Under the pieces are notes generated by a model, which saw only the letters and a list, made by a program, of their open reading frames with translations, made no database searches and was not told the DNA's origin. Source: DASXMT01 sp963812965 (GTDB lineage Bacteria > Actinomycetota > Acidimicrobiia > Acidimicrobiales > RAAP-2). From it: 64,000 bases of DNA. Position 1 is the stretch's first letter, and each line of letters begins with the position of its first letter. Shown here piece by piece: positions 39,077-47,590 of this stretch. Made by a program: the position numbers and the translations under genes. Where the stretch lies: positions 93,125 through 157,124 of the forward strand of contig CAWEXG010000004.1 in the NCBI GenBank assembly GCA_963812965.1, written 5' to 3'.

Positions 39077-39128
39077 TTGGTCCCGGCCGCTCCGCCATCC
39101 TATGATGCCAACAGTATCTGACGGTCAG
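39077..39128 (+). promoter_or_regulatory. Candidate promoter and TetR-type operator for the FadE operon
   Basis: TTGGTC (39077-39082) and TATGAT (39101-39106) are separated by 18 bp. The palindrome CTGAC-G-GTCAG lies at 39118-39128, where it could block transcription start. Short palindromes of this kind are typical for TetR-family regulators of acyl-CoA catabolism. It lies in the 215 bp region between the divergent thiolase and FadE operons and could serve both. Confidence 0.4.
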
Positions 39129-39180
39129 TCAGGAAACTGCGGCAGCGCGCCGTAGCGGGATCACGGAGGGCCCTATTCCC

Positions 39181-40362
39181 ATGGACTTCGAGTTCACAAC
39201 GGAGCAGCTCGACTTCGTCGACGAGGTGGAGCGCTTCCTCGATGCCAACAACGACCCGGACGTCTTCGACGTCACCAGGGAGAACATGGCCCAGATCGTC
39301 GACACCCCGAAGCGACGCCAGTTCATGGCCAAGCTGGGTGAACAGGGATGGCTGGGCATCACCTGGCCCAAGGAGCTCGGTGGGGCAGAGAGCGACGGCT
39401 TCTACGAGTACCTGTTGAACGAGGCCCTGGCCGGCCGGGGAGGCCCCCAGATCGGGAAGGGCGTCGGCATCATCGGGAAGACCATCATCAGGCACGGCAA
39501 CGACCGCCTGAAGAAGGAGTTCCTCCCGAAGATCCTGAAGAACGAGGTGGAGTTCGCCGTCGGCTACTCCGAGCCCAATGCCGGCTCTGATGCAGCTTCG
39601 ATGCAGCTCAAGGCCACCCGTGACGGTGATGGTTGGCGCCTGAACGGGCAGAAGACGTGGACGACCTCCGCCCACTTCGCCGAGTGGTACTGGGTGGGTG
39701 CACGCACCGACCCCGATGCGCCGAAGCATCACGGCATCACCTTGTTCCTGGTTCCCCTCGATCACCCCGGGATCACCATCAAGGAGATCTGGACCATGGG
39801 CGACGAGCGGACCAACGAGGTCTACCTCGACGACGTCTGGGTCTCCGACGACTACGTGGTGGGCGAGTTGAACCACGGGTTCCAGTACATCTCCGAGGCG
39901 CTCGACCTGGAGCGCTTCACCATGTTCACCTACGCGCCCATCGCCCAGCGCCTGGAGGTGCTGACCGAGTACGTGGCCACCACCACCCGTGACGGCAAGC
40001 CGTTGAAGGACGACGCGGTGGTGCGTCAGCGGATCGCGCAGCTCCATACCGACGCAGAGGTGGCTCGGGTGCTGGGACTGAAGTTCGTGTTCTTGTCGGC
40101 GCGGGGTGGCGCGGCACCGACGTCCGAAGCGTCCGAGTACAAGCTGTTCACCACCGAGTACTCGAGACGGTTGGCCAACGCCTCCATGGACCTCGCCGGT
40201 CCCGGGAGCCAGCTCCGGGTGAAGACCGAGGACGCTCCGCTCCAGGGTCGGGCCGAGTCGACCTACCGCTACACGGTGATCGACACCATCGGTGGTGGCG
40301 CCTCCGAGATCCAGAAGAACATCATCGCTCGCCGCAAGCTCGGCCTGCCGAAGAACTTCTGA
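39181..40362 (+). CDS. Acyl-CoA dehydrogenase (FadE family)
   Basis: A 393-residue flavoprotein that oxidises an acyl-CoA to the enoyl-CoA. The N-terminal helical domain starts MDFEFTTEQLDFVDEVE. FAD-contact motifs are GYSEPNAGSDAASMQL and GQKTWTTSAHFAEWYWVGA, and the C-terminus shows IDTIGGGASEIQKNIIARRK. The segment expected to hold the catalytic Glu reads TFTYAPIAQ-like and is not decisive. The C-terminal pattern is like the steroid-side-chain FadE (ChsE) group, whose active enzymes are heterotetramers of two FadE chains; a second FadE gene ends this operon. No frameshift. Confidence 0.9.
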   Translation: MDFEFTTEQLDFVDEVERFLDANNDPDVFDVTRENMAQIVDTPKRRQFMAKLGEQGWLGITWPKELGGAESDGFYEYLLNEALAGRGGPQIGKGVGIIGKTIIRHGNDRLKKEFLPKILKNEVEFAVGYSEPNAGSDAASMQLKATRDGDGWRLNGQKTWTTSAHFAEWYWVGARTDPDAPKHHGITLFLVPLDHPGITIKEIWTMGDERTNEVYLDDVWVSDDYVVGELNHGFQYISEALDLERFTMFTYAPIAQRLEVLTEYVATTTRDGKPLKDDAVVRQRIAQLHTDAEVARVLGLKFVFLSARGGAAPTSEASEYKLFTTEYSRRLANASMDLAGPGSQLRVKTEDAPLQGRAESTYRYTVIDTIGGGASEIQKNIIARRKLGLPKNF

Positions 40363-40384
40363 GTCGAGCAGTCCTGCACTGATC

Positions 40385-41674
40385 GTGTCCGAACCACGCC
40401 CTCCTGCCGGCGCCGATCCCGGCGCCTTCCCTGGTCACGCGCCCTCTGACGTCGGCGTGCCGCCGGCGCCGCCGGCGCCGCCGGCGCCGCCGGCGCCTCC
40501 GGGCCCGTTGGCCGGCATCACCGTGCTCGACCTGGCCAGTGTCGGTCCGGCGGCTCGTTGCACGCGGCTTCTCGCCGACTACGGCGCCACCGTGGTGAAG
40601 GTGGGTCCGGTTCCGGGCGGGTCCGGGGCGCCCATCGTGCCGCCGTTCTACGCCTACAGCGGCCTGCGGCACATGCAGCGGATCAACATCGACCTGAAGG
40701 ACTCCGACGGACGCGATGCGTTCCTGGCCATGGTGGGCACGGCCGACGTGGTCATCGAGAGCTTCCGTCCCGGTGTGATGGACCGGCTGGGCATCGGCTA
40801 CGAGGCGCTCCGGGCTGTCAACGGCGGCATCATCCTCTGCTCCACGACCGGGTACGGCCAGACCGGGCCGCGCTCGACGTGGGCAGGGCACGACATCGAC
40901 TATTTGGCGGTAGGGGGCTTCCTGGCATCGAGCGGCCCCCGGGCTGATGGCGGGCCACCGCTTCCCGGCGCCACCATCGCCGATGCGGCAGGCGGAGGGA
41001 TGCACGCCGCTCTGGCGGTGATGTCGGCGCTGATCGGCCGTGGGACCACGGGCGAAGGGACCTATCTCGACGTGTCCATTGCCGATGGTGTCCTGTGGCT
41101 CACCTCGCTGGCGGTCGACGAGCATCTGGCCACTGGCGCCGAACCGGGTCCCGGCCACGACATCCTGAGCGGTCGCTACGCCTGTTACGACACCTACCAG
41201 GCCAGGGACGGAAAGTGGTTGGCTGTGGGCGCCATCGAGGGGAAGTTCTTCGCCAACCTGTGCCGGCTGCTGGGCTGCGAGCAGTGGTCTGCTCACCAGC
41301 TCGACGACGACGTTCAGGACAAGATCCGTACCGATTTTCGTGCCGCCTTCGCCACCCGAGACCGTGACCAGTGGGTATCCGACCTCTCCGACGCTGATGC
41401 CTGCGTGGCTCCGGTCCAGCGCGTGGCCGAGGTGGCCGACGACGATCAGTTCGCTGCCCGCCACGCCATCGTCGAGGCGGTGACCAGCGGTGATTCTGAT
41501 GTGCCGGCGAGGTCGTTCCGGCAAGTGGGCCGGGTTCTGGCGGGTATGGCGCCGGTCGAGGAGCCGATCCAGGTGCGAGACGGGTCGGTCACCGACGTCG
41601 ACGTGCTGCTCCAGCGTGCCGGCCTGGACTCGGAGCGAATCGCAGCACTGCGAAGGAAGGGGGTGGTGGCATGA
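40385..41674 (+). CDS. CaiB/BaiF family CoA-transferase (alpha-methylacyl-CoA racemase-like)
   Basis: A class III CoA-transferase or racemase with GITVLDLASVGPAARCTRLL, YGATVVKV, the INIDLKDSDGRDAFLAMVGTADV block, ESFRPGVMDRLGIGYEAL, CSTTGYGQTGP and the catalytic-Asp region AGHDIDYLAVGG. An extended Pro/Ala N-terminus of about 38 residues (residues 2-39) contains a PPA repeat. AMACR-type racemases set the 25S configuration of sterol side chains before FadE oxidation, which fits the neighbours; a CoA transfer role is equally possible. GTG 40385 is 23 bp after the FadE stop. Confidence 0.85.
   Translation: MSEPRPPAGADPGAFPGHAPSDVGVPPAPPAPPAPPAPPGPLAGITVLDLASVGPAARCTRLLADYGATVVKVGPVPGGSGAPIVPPFYAYSGLRHMQRINIDLKDSDGRDAFLAMVGTADVVIESFRPGVMDRLGIGYEALRAVNGGIILCSTTGYGQTGPRSTWAGHDIDYLAVGGFLASSGPRADGGPPLPGATIADAAGGGMHAALAVMSALIGRGTTGEGTYLDVSIADGVLWLTSLAVDEHLATGAEPGPGHDILSGRYACYDTYQARDGKWLAVGAIEGKFFANLCRLLGCEQWSAHQLDDDVQDKIRTDFRAAFATRDRDQWVSDLSDADACVAPVQRVAEVADDDQFAARHAIVEAVTSGDSDVPARSFRQVGRVLAGMAPVEEPIQVRDGSVTDVDVLLQRAGLDSERIAALRRKGVVA
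40461..40496. repeat. Four perfect 9-bp tandem repeats in the CoA-transferase N-terminus
   Basis: The unit cgccggcgc occurs four times in a row, encoding PPA repeats in the low-complexity leader before the conserved domain. Each unit is itself palindromic in part (gccggc), so this is also a strong GC hairpin just after the start codon. Confidence 0.85.
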
Positions 41675-42233
41675 GCGCCACCGGTATCGCCGAGATCGAT
41701 GCGTTGATCGGGGTGGAGCAGTACGAGGAGGAGGGGGAGTTCCCCGTCGAGCGAGGCTACATCTGGACGAGCTGCTCGTCGGTGGAGAACGGCAACCCGC
41801 TGTTCTGGGACGACGAGGTGGCCGAGGAGCTCACCGACGGTCCGACGGCGCCGCCGACCATGCTCTCGGTCTGGTTCCGTCCCCATCACTGGGCACCGGG
41901 ACGGTCGAAGCAGGCCCTACCGCTCCAGATCCACTTCGACCTCAAGGCCGCGCTCGACCTTCCCGAGGCGGTCATGAGCGACAACACGATCGTCTTCTAC
42001 GAACCCGTGCGCCCCGGTGATCGACTGCGTACGCGGCAGATCCTGCGGTCGGTGAGCGACGAGAAGACCACGAAGCTGGGCACCGGCCGTTTCTGGGTGA
42101 TCGACGTCGAGTACCACAACCAGAACGGGGAGCTGGTGGGGTGGAGAGCTACACCGGGTTCGGCTACCGCCGGGCCGCGGCCGTCGCTGTTGACACCACC
42201 GACAACACCGATGCGAAGGGTGGTGCGGCATGA
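41671..42233 (+). CDS. MaoC-like dehydratase N-terminal domain protein (ChsH2-like, one frameshift)
   Basis: A single hotdog domain of about 186 residues: IDALIGVEQYEEEGEFPVER, NPLFWDDEVAEELTDGPTAPP, VMSDNTIVFYEPVRPGD and TKLGTGRFWVIDVEYHNQNG. This is the FAS1-type MaoC half that forms a heteromeric hydratase with a second MaoC-like chain, as ChsH2 does with ChsH1. Unlike mycobacterial ChsH2 it has no C-terminal DUF35 domain. The last 32 residues (ESYTGFGYRRAAAV) are in another frame, implying one missing G near 42137. It overlaps the preceding and following genes by four bases each. Confidence 0.8.
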
Positions 42234-42673
42234 GCGGCGTATCGACGAAGCCGACCCTCCTCCACGGTGACGTGGCGGTGGGGGACGAGCTGGCCGACCT
42301 GAGCTACGAGGTGAGCGCCACCACCGTGGTGCTCGGTGCTCTGGCCACTCGGGACTGGCGGCCCATGCACCACGACAAGGATTTCGCTGTCGAACGGAAC
42401 GGGATCCAGGACATCTTTCTCAACACGCCCAACCAGGCGGCGTGGTTCGAGCGCTTTCTCACTGATTGGACCGGTCCTCATGGCCGACTGCGGCGCATGA
42501 CCTTCCGGATGAAGGGTTCGGTGTTCCCCAACGACACCATGGTGTTTCACGGTGTGGTGTCGGACACCGGGATCGACGACACCGGCTGCGGCTGGGTGAC
42601 CGTGGACATCTCGCTGAGCGTGGATGGCGGTGTGAAGACGACGTGTGCGGCCACGGTCGCGTCCGCCTATTGA
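42230..42673 (+). CDS. MaoC-like enoyl-CoA hydratase subunit (ChsH1-like)
   Basis: A 147-residue hotdog-fold protein. The catalytic-loop region LATRDWRPMHHDKDFAVERNG and DIFLNTPNQAAWFERFLTDW match the MaoC/ChsH1 group, in which Asp and His hydrate the enoyl-CoA. It overlaps the preceding MaoC-like gene by four bases, as expected for obligate partners. 184 bp separate it from the second FadE gene. Confidence 0.82.
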   Translation: MSGVSTKPTLLHGDVAVGDELADLSYEVSATTVVLGALATRDWRPMHHDKDFAVERNGIQDIFLNTPNQAAWFERFLTDWTGPHGRLRRMTFRMKGSVFPNDTMVFHGVVSDTGIDDTGCGWVTVDISLSVDGGVKTTCAATVASAY

Positions 42674-42857
42674 TGCTGACGACAACCCGTGGGCCCGGCG
42701 GGCCGACCGGTGGCGGCCATGAGCAGCGTGCCGGTTGTGGACAGAGACGGCCGTTCCGTGACGGCACCCTCGCCTGTAGCGGCACCTTCGGGAGCACAGC
42801 CACCCCCGAGTGCCAGAAGAGCAGTACCAGACGTCACACCAGCAGAGGAGAGCTGAC

Positions 42858-43994
42858 ATGTTGGACCTCGAATTCACCGGCGAACAGGAGATGCTGCGCC
42901 AGACCGTGCGCGGCGTCTGTGCCACCTACAGCCCTTTCAGCGTGGTGCGCCAGCTGGAGGACGATCCCGTCGGCTACTCACCCGAGCTGTGGAAGCAACT
43001 GTCTGAGCTCGACTTGATCGGGCTGTTGCTCCCCGAGGAGTACGGCGGCTCGGGCATGACACTGCTCGAGGGCGTCGTCGTCTACGAGGAGCTCGGGCGT
43101 TCACTGGCACCGTCCCCCCACTTCGTCAGCTCGGTGCTGAGCGGTGGGGCGCTGGCGCTGGCCGGCAGCGACGAGCTGAAGAGCGTGTGGTTGCCGGGGA
43201 TCGTCACCGGCGAGGCCATCCTCACGCCGGCGTGGCTGGAGCCCGAGAACGGGTTCGGGCCGCACGGTGTCCAGCTGCGGGCAGTGGCAGACGGTGACGG
43301 TTTCGTGTTGACCGGGACGAAGCGGCACGTGGCGTTCGCCACGGCTGCGAACCGGTTGGTGGTCCTGGCTCGGACCGGCGATGGCGACGAAGACGTCGAT
43401 CTGTTCCTGGTCGATCCGACCGCCGAGGGCGTCACCTTGTCCCAACAGTTCTCTCTCGGCTCGGACACCCAGTACCGGGTCGATCTCGACAACGTCCGTG
43501 TCGCCACCACCGACCGCATCGGCCCCGCCGGATCGGGCTGGTCCACCTGGGACACTGTGCTGCACGACGGGATCGTGCTCGCTGCCGCTCAAGCGGTGGG
43601 CGGTGCTCAGTACGCGCTGGAGATCACGGTCCAGTATGCGAAGGACCGTCATCAGTTCGACAAGCCTCTGGGGGCGTTCCAAGCCCTGGCCCACTACCTG
43701 GCCGATGCAGCGACGACCGTGGACGGCGCCACCGTGCTCGTGCACGAAGCAGCGTGGGCACGGTCGGAGGGCCGCTCGGTTGCCAAGCTGGCGCCGATGG
43801 CCAAGCTGTTCGTGTGCAAGACCTTCCGTGACGTGACGGCTATGGCTCAGCAGATCTTCGGCGGGATCGGGTTCACCGTGGAGTTCGACATCCAGCTGTA
43901 CTTCCGGAGAGCAAAGCAGCTGCAGCTCTCGTGGTGGGACGATCGGTATCTCGAAGAGCTGGTCGCCGCGGCAGTGCTCGACACCCGGAGCTGA
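42858..43994 (+). CDS. Acyl-CoA dehydrogenase (FadE family), second subunit
   Basis: A 378-residue acyl-CoA dehydrogenase fold: LDLEFTGEQEMLRQTVRGV, LIGLLLPEEYGGSGMTLLEG, TKRHVAFATAANRLVVLAR, YAKDRHQFDKPLGAFQALAHYLAD, and AQQIFGGIGFTVEFDIQLYFRRAK. The first FAD motif reads AWLEPENGFGPHGVQL rather than the usual SEPxAGSD, so this chain may be the non-catalytic or partly catalytic half of a heteromeric enzyme with the FadE at 39181. The ribosome binding site ggagag precedes ATG 42858. Confidence 0.88.
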   Translation: MLDLEFTGEQEMLRQTVRGVCATYSPFSVVRQLEDDPVGYSPELWKQLSELDLIGLLLPEEYGGSGMTLLEGVVVYEELGRSLAPSPHFVSSVLSGGALALAGSDELKSVWLPGIVTGEAILTPAWLEPENGFGPHGVQLRAVADGDGFVLTGTKRHVAFATAANRLVVLARTGDGDEDVDLFLVDPTAEGVTLSQQFSLGSDTQYRVDLDNVRVATTDRIGPAGSGWSTWDTVLHDGIVLAAAQAVGGAQYALEITVQYAKDRHQFDKPLGAFQALAHYLADAATTVDGATVLVHEAAWARSEGRSVAKLAPMAKLFVCKTFRDVTAMAQQIFGGIGFTVEFDIQLYFRRAKQLQLSWWDDRYLEELVAAAVLDTRS

Positions 43995-44043
43995 GCTGAG
44001 CTGGATCGCTGACCGAGGGGGAGCGGGCGGCGGGTCACTGCGG

Positions 44044-45879
44044 TCAAACCACTGACCCGGCGGCCTCCTCTGTCTTGAGCAGACGAGCGAGCTCCTCGGC
44101 CACTGCTCGCTCGTGCTCTTCCTCGTCCTGCTTGGCCTTCCGCGGGCTCCACCGCCCACGGGTCAGCCAGATGGTGGGGATGAAGACGACCATCCCTGCG
44201 ATGTCCACCCAGAACCAGTGCTGCCACTGCTTGGGCGAGTTCTTGACCGTGTTCTGGAGTTGGAGCAGATGGGACTGGTGGGCTGCAAGGAACGTCAGCT
44301 GCTTCTGGTAGGGGACCACCAGCGTCTCGAACTGTGTCTTCAGCGTGTTCAGTGTCAACGCGTTCTTGAGACCGATCGCAGCTGCCACTGCTGCCTGGTT
44401 GGCAACCGTGGGATCGAGGGCCGCTCGTTCGACAACCGCCTCGTGCTGCTCCACCAGGGTTAACAGGGCGGCATGCTGCTGGGCAAACGCCACGGAGTCG
44501 GCGTGCTCGGCCACGAAGTTCTGGATGGGTTCGCCCGCCACCACCGTCGTCGCCAACGGTTGGTTGTCCACCACCGGGTCGACGCTGTTGACGACGATCG
44601 GGAGGAAGATGAAGGAGATGGCCACCACCAGCCGGAGGATCCACCCCCACAGGGCCAGGCCGGTCCCTACCAGCGCAGGGTTCTTCGCCTCAATGGTCTC
44701 GGTGTACCCGGCCATCCACGGCGCGTACGCGAGCGACAAGAACACCGCCAGGATCGCCGACGTGAGGGCGATCACCCAGTAGGCGGTGTGTGGATGGGTG
44801 GCGTAGGACAGGAAGACGATGAGGGTGATGATCCCCCCCACGGCGCCGATCACCATGAGAGGCTTCCGTACCCGCAGCTTGTCCGACAGCATGCCCACGA
44901 TGATGAGGGCCACGATGTCTGCGCCCCAGAACCAGGTGTTCAACCCGTTCACCTGCGACGTGGAGTAGTTCACGCCGTTCGCGTTCTGGAAGGTCACGGA
45001 GTAGTAGATGGTGAAGAACGCCGCCGCCGCGAAGTAGATGAGGAGGAACACGGCGATCCCGAACGACGATCCGACCAGGTCCCACTTTACGATCTGGCGC
45101 CAAGGGTGTTCGGTGGCCGCTTGCACCTCGGACGTCGAGAGGCCCCGAGCCCTCGCTTCCACGAGGGCTCGGTCCCGCATCGAGACCATCAGCTCGCCCC
45201 GGATCCTCGTCGACAGGTCCTTCATGAACATCAGGGAGATGACGAACACCACCAACGCCGTGATGCCCGAGATGATGAACTGGCTCTGCCAGTCGACGAA
45301 GTGGCTCAGCGTGCGGTTGGCGACGACGCTGGTGATGAGGCTGCCGGCGACTGGCCCCACCGTCCAGAAGCCCATGGCCGACGCCCGGCCCAGCTGTGGG
45401 CTGAAGTCGCGCACCATGGCCGGCGTCGCCACCAGGATCGCCCCTTCCACCAGGCCGATAGCCGAGATGACCACCCCGAACGACAGCTCCGAGTGGGTGT
45501 TCGGTACTCCGACGGCCACGAGCAAGCCGACGATCAGCAGGCCGTAGATGATGACGTTGGCCCGGCCGAGCCTGTCTGTCTTGCTCGCCGGGAGCGATGC
45601 GAACGCGCCGATCGCGTTGGAGATGATGACGATCCACACGTAGTAGTGAAACGACATGTGGTAGTACCGTAAGAGATTTGGTGTTACACCAGTCTGCGTG
45701 TAGTACGTGTAGTACAGGACGATCGTGGCGAGTACGGCGAGCGCCAGGTAGAAGCTGCGCTTACCGGTGGTCGGGTAGTCGTTGATCTCGTGGTCGAAGA
45801 GGAACCGGTACAACGGACCGTGGCTCGGTCTCGAAGTGGGCATCTCGGACGCTGTCGGCGCACTCCCTACTACGGCCAT
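44044..45879 (-). CDS. Major facilitator superfamily transporter with a large extracytoplasmic insertion
   Basis: A 611-residue transporter. The MFS loop between helices 2 and 3 reads SLPASKTDRLGRANVIIYG, and a related loop after helix 8 reads MLSDKLRVRKPLM. About twelve membrane helices are present. Between the last two lies a hydrophilic stretch of roughly 115 residues (about 450-565) rich in Ala, Leu, Gln and Val (FAQQHAALLTLVEQHEAVVE), probably helical or coiled-coil outside the membrane. The cytoplasmic C-terminus is acidic/basic. The substrate is unknown; it lies near but opposite to the acyl-CoA operon. Confidence 0.8.
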   Translation of the reverse strand: MAVVGSAPTASEMPTSRPSHGPLYRFLFDHEINDYPTTGKRSFYLALAVLATIVLYYTYYTQTGVTPNLLRYYHMSFHYYVWIVIISNAIGAFASLPASKTDRLGRANVIIYGLLIVGLLVAVGVPNTHSELSFGVVISAIGLVEGAILVATPAMVRDFSPQLGRASAMGFWTVGPVAGSLITSVVANRTLSHFVDWQSQFIISGITALVVFVISLMFMKDLSTRIRGELMVSMRDRALVEARARGLSTSEVQAATEHPWRQIVKWDLVGSSFGIAVFLLIYFAAAAFFTIYYSVTFQNANGVNYSTSQVNGLNTWFWGADIVALIIVGMLSDKLRVRKPLMVIGAVGGIITLIVFLSYATHPHTAYWVIALTSAILAVFLSLAYAPWMAGYTETIEAKNPALVGTGLALWGWILRLVVAISFIFLPIVVNSVDPVVDNQPLATTVVAGEPIQNFVAEHADSVAFAQQHAALLTLVEQHEAVVERAALDPTVANQAAVAAAIGLKNALTLNTLKTQFETLVVPYQKQLTFLAAHQSHLLQLQNTVKNSPKQWQHWFWVDIAGMVVFIPTIWLTRGRWSPRKAKQDEEEHERAVAEELARLLKTEEAAGSVV

Positions 45880-45960
45880 ACAGGACCCCCCTGTGACTCG
45901 TGTTCACAACATATCTGTTGCTGTACAAGCGAACTTACTGCAACTTTGGATGTTGTGCGC

Positions 45961-46944
45961 TCACGTCTTGCCGTTGTTCACACCCTGGACAACGACGGGT
46001 ACTGTGTCCGTGGGACCGGCACTGTCTAGGGAAACGTTGGTTGCCGATGGTTTGTGGAATTTGCGCGCTTCGGCCAGAAACTCGCTCGGATCGTTCGGGT
46101 CGGCCGATCCAGCTACCAGTGGAGACTGGGCCAAGGTTGCGATCCCGGAGACGAGCACGAGCAGGGACAGACATTCGAGGGGTATCCATACACCTCCGGT
46201 GCGGAGTCGGTCGCCGAAGAGCGTTACTCCCAACACGATGCTGATCAGCGGGTTGCCGGTGATGAGCGTTGTCCGTGATGCCGTGATCGGGCCGGCGTGC
46301 AGGGCATTCTGCAGCAAGAACACTCCGAAGAGGCCGGTGACGACCAGCCCATAGGGTTCGAAGTGAGTGAAGACGTGGCCCCACCCTTCGGTGATGTAGG
46401 TGGTGGTCGCCTTGATGAGCGCAGCGTTGTAGGCGTTGGTGATCGCCGCTGCCAACCCGAAGGATGCCGCTCGCCACCAACGTGGGCCGCGCTGAGCGGC
46501 AAGGATGGCCACCACGACTGCACTACCGCCGATGAGGCCTGCCGTCCACCACTGCTGGCCGTCGGGGAGGAGCCTGCCCCCGACTGGTGCGGCGACCACG
46601 AAGAACGCACCCAACCCGATCACGACAAGGATCGATCCGGCCCACTCTCGCCGGTGGATCGGGTAGTGGAAGGCGATGCCGAGGATCGCCACCAGGAACA
46701 GCAGCTCGGTGCTGGCTATGGGCTGCACCACGCTGAGCTGACCGAACCGGAGTGCCACCGCCAGCAGGGCGCCGGCCAAGAGCATGAGCCCGAAACCGGC
46801 CAGCCAGATCCCCCGCCGTAGGGCGTGGGTGATCAGGCTGAGGTGCATCGACGAGCTCGACGGCGCCGACTCCACGCCTATCCGTTGGAAGACCGACGTC
46901 AACGCATTGACGAACGCCGTCGCTGCGGCCAACACGAATACCAT
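45961..46944 (-). CDS. DMT-superfamily (EamA/NIPA-like) membrane transporter
   Basis: A 327-residue protein with nine or ten helices (FVLAAATAFVNALTSVFQR; LAGFGLMLLAGALLAVAL; GQLSVVQPIASTELLFLVAI; LLQNALHAGPITASRTTLI and others). The pattern VVQPI and a second GPITA half repeat fits the drug/metabolite transporter fold. A soluble C-terminal tail of about 55 residues follows. No partner gene indicates a substrate. Confidence 0.75.
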   Translation of the reverse strand: MVFVLAAATAFVNALTSVFQRIGVESAPSSSSMHLSLITHALRRGIWLAGFGLMLLAGALLAVALRFGQLSVVQPIASTELLFLVAILGIAFHYPIHRREWAGSILVVIGLGAFFVVAAPVGGRLLPDGQQWWTAGLIGGSAVVVAILAAQRGPRWWRAASFGLAAAITNAYNAALIKATTTYITEGWGHVFTHFEPYGLVVTGLFGVFLLQNALHAGPITASRTTLITGNPLISIVLGVTLFGDRLRTGGVWIPLECLSLLVLVSGIATLAQSPLVAGSADPNDPSEFLAEARKFHKPSATNVSLDSAGPTDTVPVVVQGVNNGKT

Positions 46945-47069
46945 CAGATCATCCCGAAGGGACCGGCGGCTTCAGCCGTCAAAGAAGTCACGCAACACGT
47001 TCTAGCGCTGGGGGACGCCTCGTGTCCGTTCGTCTATCCAGCAGCAGCCGAACGGTCTGTTGCGATCGG

Positions 47070-47186
47070 CCGGGTGCCGGGTGCCGGGTGCCGGGTGCCG
47101 GGTGCCGGGTGCCGGGTGCCGGGTGCCGGGTGCCGGGTGCCGGGTGCCGGGTGCCGGGTGCCGGGTGCCGGGTGCCGGGTGCCGGG
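47070..47186. repeat. 7-bp minisatellite, about 16 perfect copies
   Basis: The unit ccgggtg is repeated 16 times without a mismatch, plus a partial copy. It lies just past the rhodanese stop (47192, reverse strand) and about 125 bp upstream of the DMT transporter start (46944, reverse strand). It is not CRISPR: there are no spacers. Because 7 is not a multiple of 3 it is unlikely to be coding, and its copy number should be prone to slippage. Confidence 0.95.
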
Positions 47187-47191
47187 CAGCT

Positions 47192-47590
47192 CTACGGCGT
47201 AGTGCTGGCCCCTCGTGCCTCGTGGGCTTGCCATGTCAGCCACGCTTGGTAGCCACCGATCAGGTCGGCGGCATGCCGGTACCCCAGCACCCGGAGGTTG
47301 TCGGCAGCCAGGCTCGAGGCGTAGCCCTGCGAGCAGACCACCACGACCGTCGTGTCGTAATCGGTGACCTCTGGAAGTCGGTGATCGCCCGACGGATCGA
47401 GGCGCCATTCGAGGACGTTGCGCTCCACCACCAAGGCTCCAGGGAGCTCGCCTTCCTCGGCTCGTTGGACAGCCGGGCGGATATCGACGATCAAGCCGCC
47501 ACCATCGACGATGGTCCGGAGCTCGTTCGGCTCTACCCGGGAGATCCGCGTGCGAGCTGCAGCCACCAACTCGTCCGGCGAGGGACTCAC
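47192..47590 (-). CDS. Single-domain rhodanese-like protein
   Basis: A 132-residue rhodanese domain: ISRVEPNELRTIVDGGGLIVD, ELPGALVVERNVLEWRLDP and the active-site loop VVVVCSQGYASSLAADNL with the sulfur-carrying Cys, then GGYQAWLTW. It transfers or releases sulfane sulfur. The start overlaps the cysteine dioxygenase stop by four bases, suggesting joint handling of cysteine-derived sulfur. Confidence 0.9.
   Translation of the reverse strand: MSPSPDELVAAARTRISRVEPNELRTIVDGGGLIVDIRPAVQRAEEGELPGALVVERNVLEWRLDPSGDHRLPEVTDYDTTVVVVCSQGYASSLAADNLRVLGYRHAADLIGGYQAWLTWQAHEARGASTTP

Noticed and set aside
47070..47186. Possible CRISPR array
   Set aside because: Units are 7 bp and directly adjacent, without spacers. 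No cas genes are nearby.
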